Part shown: in pieces, positions 51,703-52,429 of the stretch | How the letters are laid out: every line of letters begins with the position of its first letter | Numbering within the stretch: the stretch's first letter is position 1 | Assembly: GCA_964422205.1 (NCBI GenBank) | Contig: CAYRAI010000014.1 | Coordinates: 1 to 52,429, forward strand | Direction: 5' to 3' | From: CAZNYN01 sp964422205 | GTDB lineage: Bacteria > Synergistota > Synergistia > Synergistales > Synergistaceae | DNA length: 52,429 nt | Program-made: the position numbers and the translations under genes | Notes under the pieces: generated by a model | Told to the model about the DNA's origin: nothing | The model's input: only the letters and a program-made list of their open reading frames with translations | The model's database searches: none

Positions 51703-52072
51703 CGGAGAGCGGAAGTCGCTAGCTTCGCTCCGCTGAAGTCGCTTCGCGTGAAACATAGTGAAGCACTCGCTTCGCATTGAGGGAAGATAAATCCCTGTTT
51801 GGCTTTTTAATCGTCTCGCCGTAACACTTCAGTACGGGGTTCAGCGGCGCTGGTTTTTGAATCTTTAGAACCAAGCCGCTTTACCCCGCACAGACCAGTT
51901 GATGGAAAAACAAAGTGATTCGCACAAAACAAAAAGGCGTTGTTTTGGCCATCTACTTATGAGAGGAGACGACAAAGGGCAAAAACATAGGCTAAATCGT
52001 GATTTACTCCAGCCATGTTTTGCTTTTGCCTTTTCAGCCGTTTGACCACCGTTTGCCAACTGTTTAACTATT
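51703..52072 (+). repeat. Composite repeat copy R4 (modules A-B-C-D)
   Basis: The most complete ordered copy. Module A 51703-51785; module B 51835-51905, with AGAACCAAGCCGCTTTACC-like sequence and CCCCGCACAGA; module C 51905-51985, with GTGATTCGCACAAAACAAAA; module D 52040-52072, three 11-bp units such as GTTTGCCAACT. It lies tail-to-tail between serine dehydratase and the partial minus-strand gene. Confidence 0.8.
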
Positions 52073-52139
52073 GCTCTTCGCTAACCTGAGATTACCCGCC
52101 GTGGATGGGTGTATGTTGTTGTTATCTGCCGGTATGACG

Positions 52140-52167
52140 GAAGCCGCCTTTTGTTTATGGCGGCTTC
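52140..52167 (-). terminator. Hairpin after the partial gene at the right edge
   Basis: A perfect 9 bp stem GAAGCCGCC (52140-52148) with GGCGGCTTC (52159-52167) and 10-base loop, 23 bases beyond the stop of the minus-strand partial gene. No clear U tract on either side. Confidence 0.5.
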
Positions 52168-52189
52168 TGTTCGGATATTTGCGTTGGTT

Positions 52190-52429
<240 letters not shown>

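Larger units (their letters stand above)
51668..52189. other. Gene-free region with composite repeat R4
   Basis: The 522 bp between the serine dehydratase gene and the partial gene at the right edge is mostly composite repeat R4 (51703-52072) and the hairpin at 52140-52167. No gene is supported; open frames here read the repeat. Confidence 0.7.

Noticed and set aside
51517..51777. Minus-strand gene over the serine dehydratase 3' end
   Set aside because: It is a shadow of the serine dehydratase frame joined to repeat module A.

Overview
This 52.4 kb window starts at a dnaA-linked replication origin and reads as the chromosome of a diderm, anaerobic, amino-acid-fermenting bacterium. It has a TolC-type outer-membrane factor, a large alpha-2-macroglobulin and an HlyD/ABC tripartite exporter (outer membrane). 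It also has a neelaredoxin-type superoxide reductase and an oxygen-sensitive Fe-S L-serine dehydratase (anaerobe), plus Na+/amino acid (AGCS) and CstA-type uptake, an ornithine cyclodeaminase/aminotransferase pair and a saccharopine-dehydrogenase-like enzyme (amino acid catabolism). The phylum Synergistota fits best, but that is inferred from gene content and protein style, with no 16S gene or database comparison available.

Layout. 1-7181: origin with DnaA boxes, then dnaA, dnaN, recF, mnmG, a DUF721/DciA-like gene and superoxide reductase, all on the + strand. 7182-8232: a 1 kb gene-free stretch with a strong terminator, the most complex copy of a dispersed composite repeat, and a second cluster of DnaA boxes. 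8233-20125: cupin, DUF362 ferredoxin-like protein, mntP plus an AI-2E-family permease, a lone ftsZ, a phage-metallopeptidase-like protein lacking the HExxH motif, a small secreted protein and a 1772-residue alpha-2-macroglobulin. 20561-25922 (-): a YbhGFSR-like efflux operon ending in tolC. 26394-32275 (-): Lrp regulator, saccharopine-dehydrogenase-like enzyme, AGCS symporter, CstA and an unrecognised partner. 32630-38159 (-): tRNA-Tyr/tRNA-Thr, MATE pump, ornithine cyclodeaminase and aminotransferase, tRNA-Asn, DUF2156 protein. 38332-39594 (+): membrane-anchored TPR protein. 39693-45214 (-): cobS, HAD phosphatase, metF, a free-standing MetH reactivation domain and a truncated MetH, a coherent cobalamin/methyl-folate/methionine operon. 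45450-49101 (+): apbE, NusG-II protein, Gx transporter, pseudopilin, then a B3/B4-domain protein and a DUF3795 protein. 49185-51667: a FadR-type regulator divergent from L-serine dehydratase, with a perfect 30 bp palindrome over the promoter. The right edge holds another composite repeat and the 3' end of a gene running into a (TCTG)13 tract.

Features most worth a second look: the ordered composite repeat (modules A-B-C-D, four copies, three of them in tail-to-tail gaps) with its 11-bp-phased arrays; the tetranucleotide tract inside an open frame at the right edge, a candidate phase-variable locus; the second DnaA-box cluster; the serine dehydratase operator; the HExxH-less metallopeptidase-like protein; and the unrecognised gene co-transcribed with cstA. 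TTG start codons recur, often inside TTGA stop/start overlaps.
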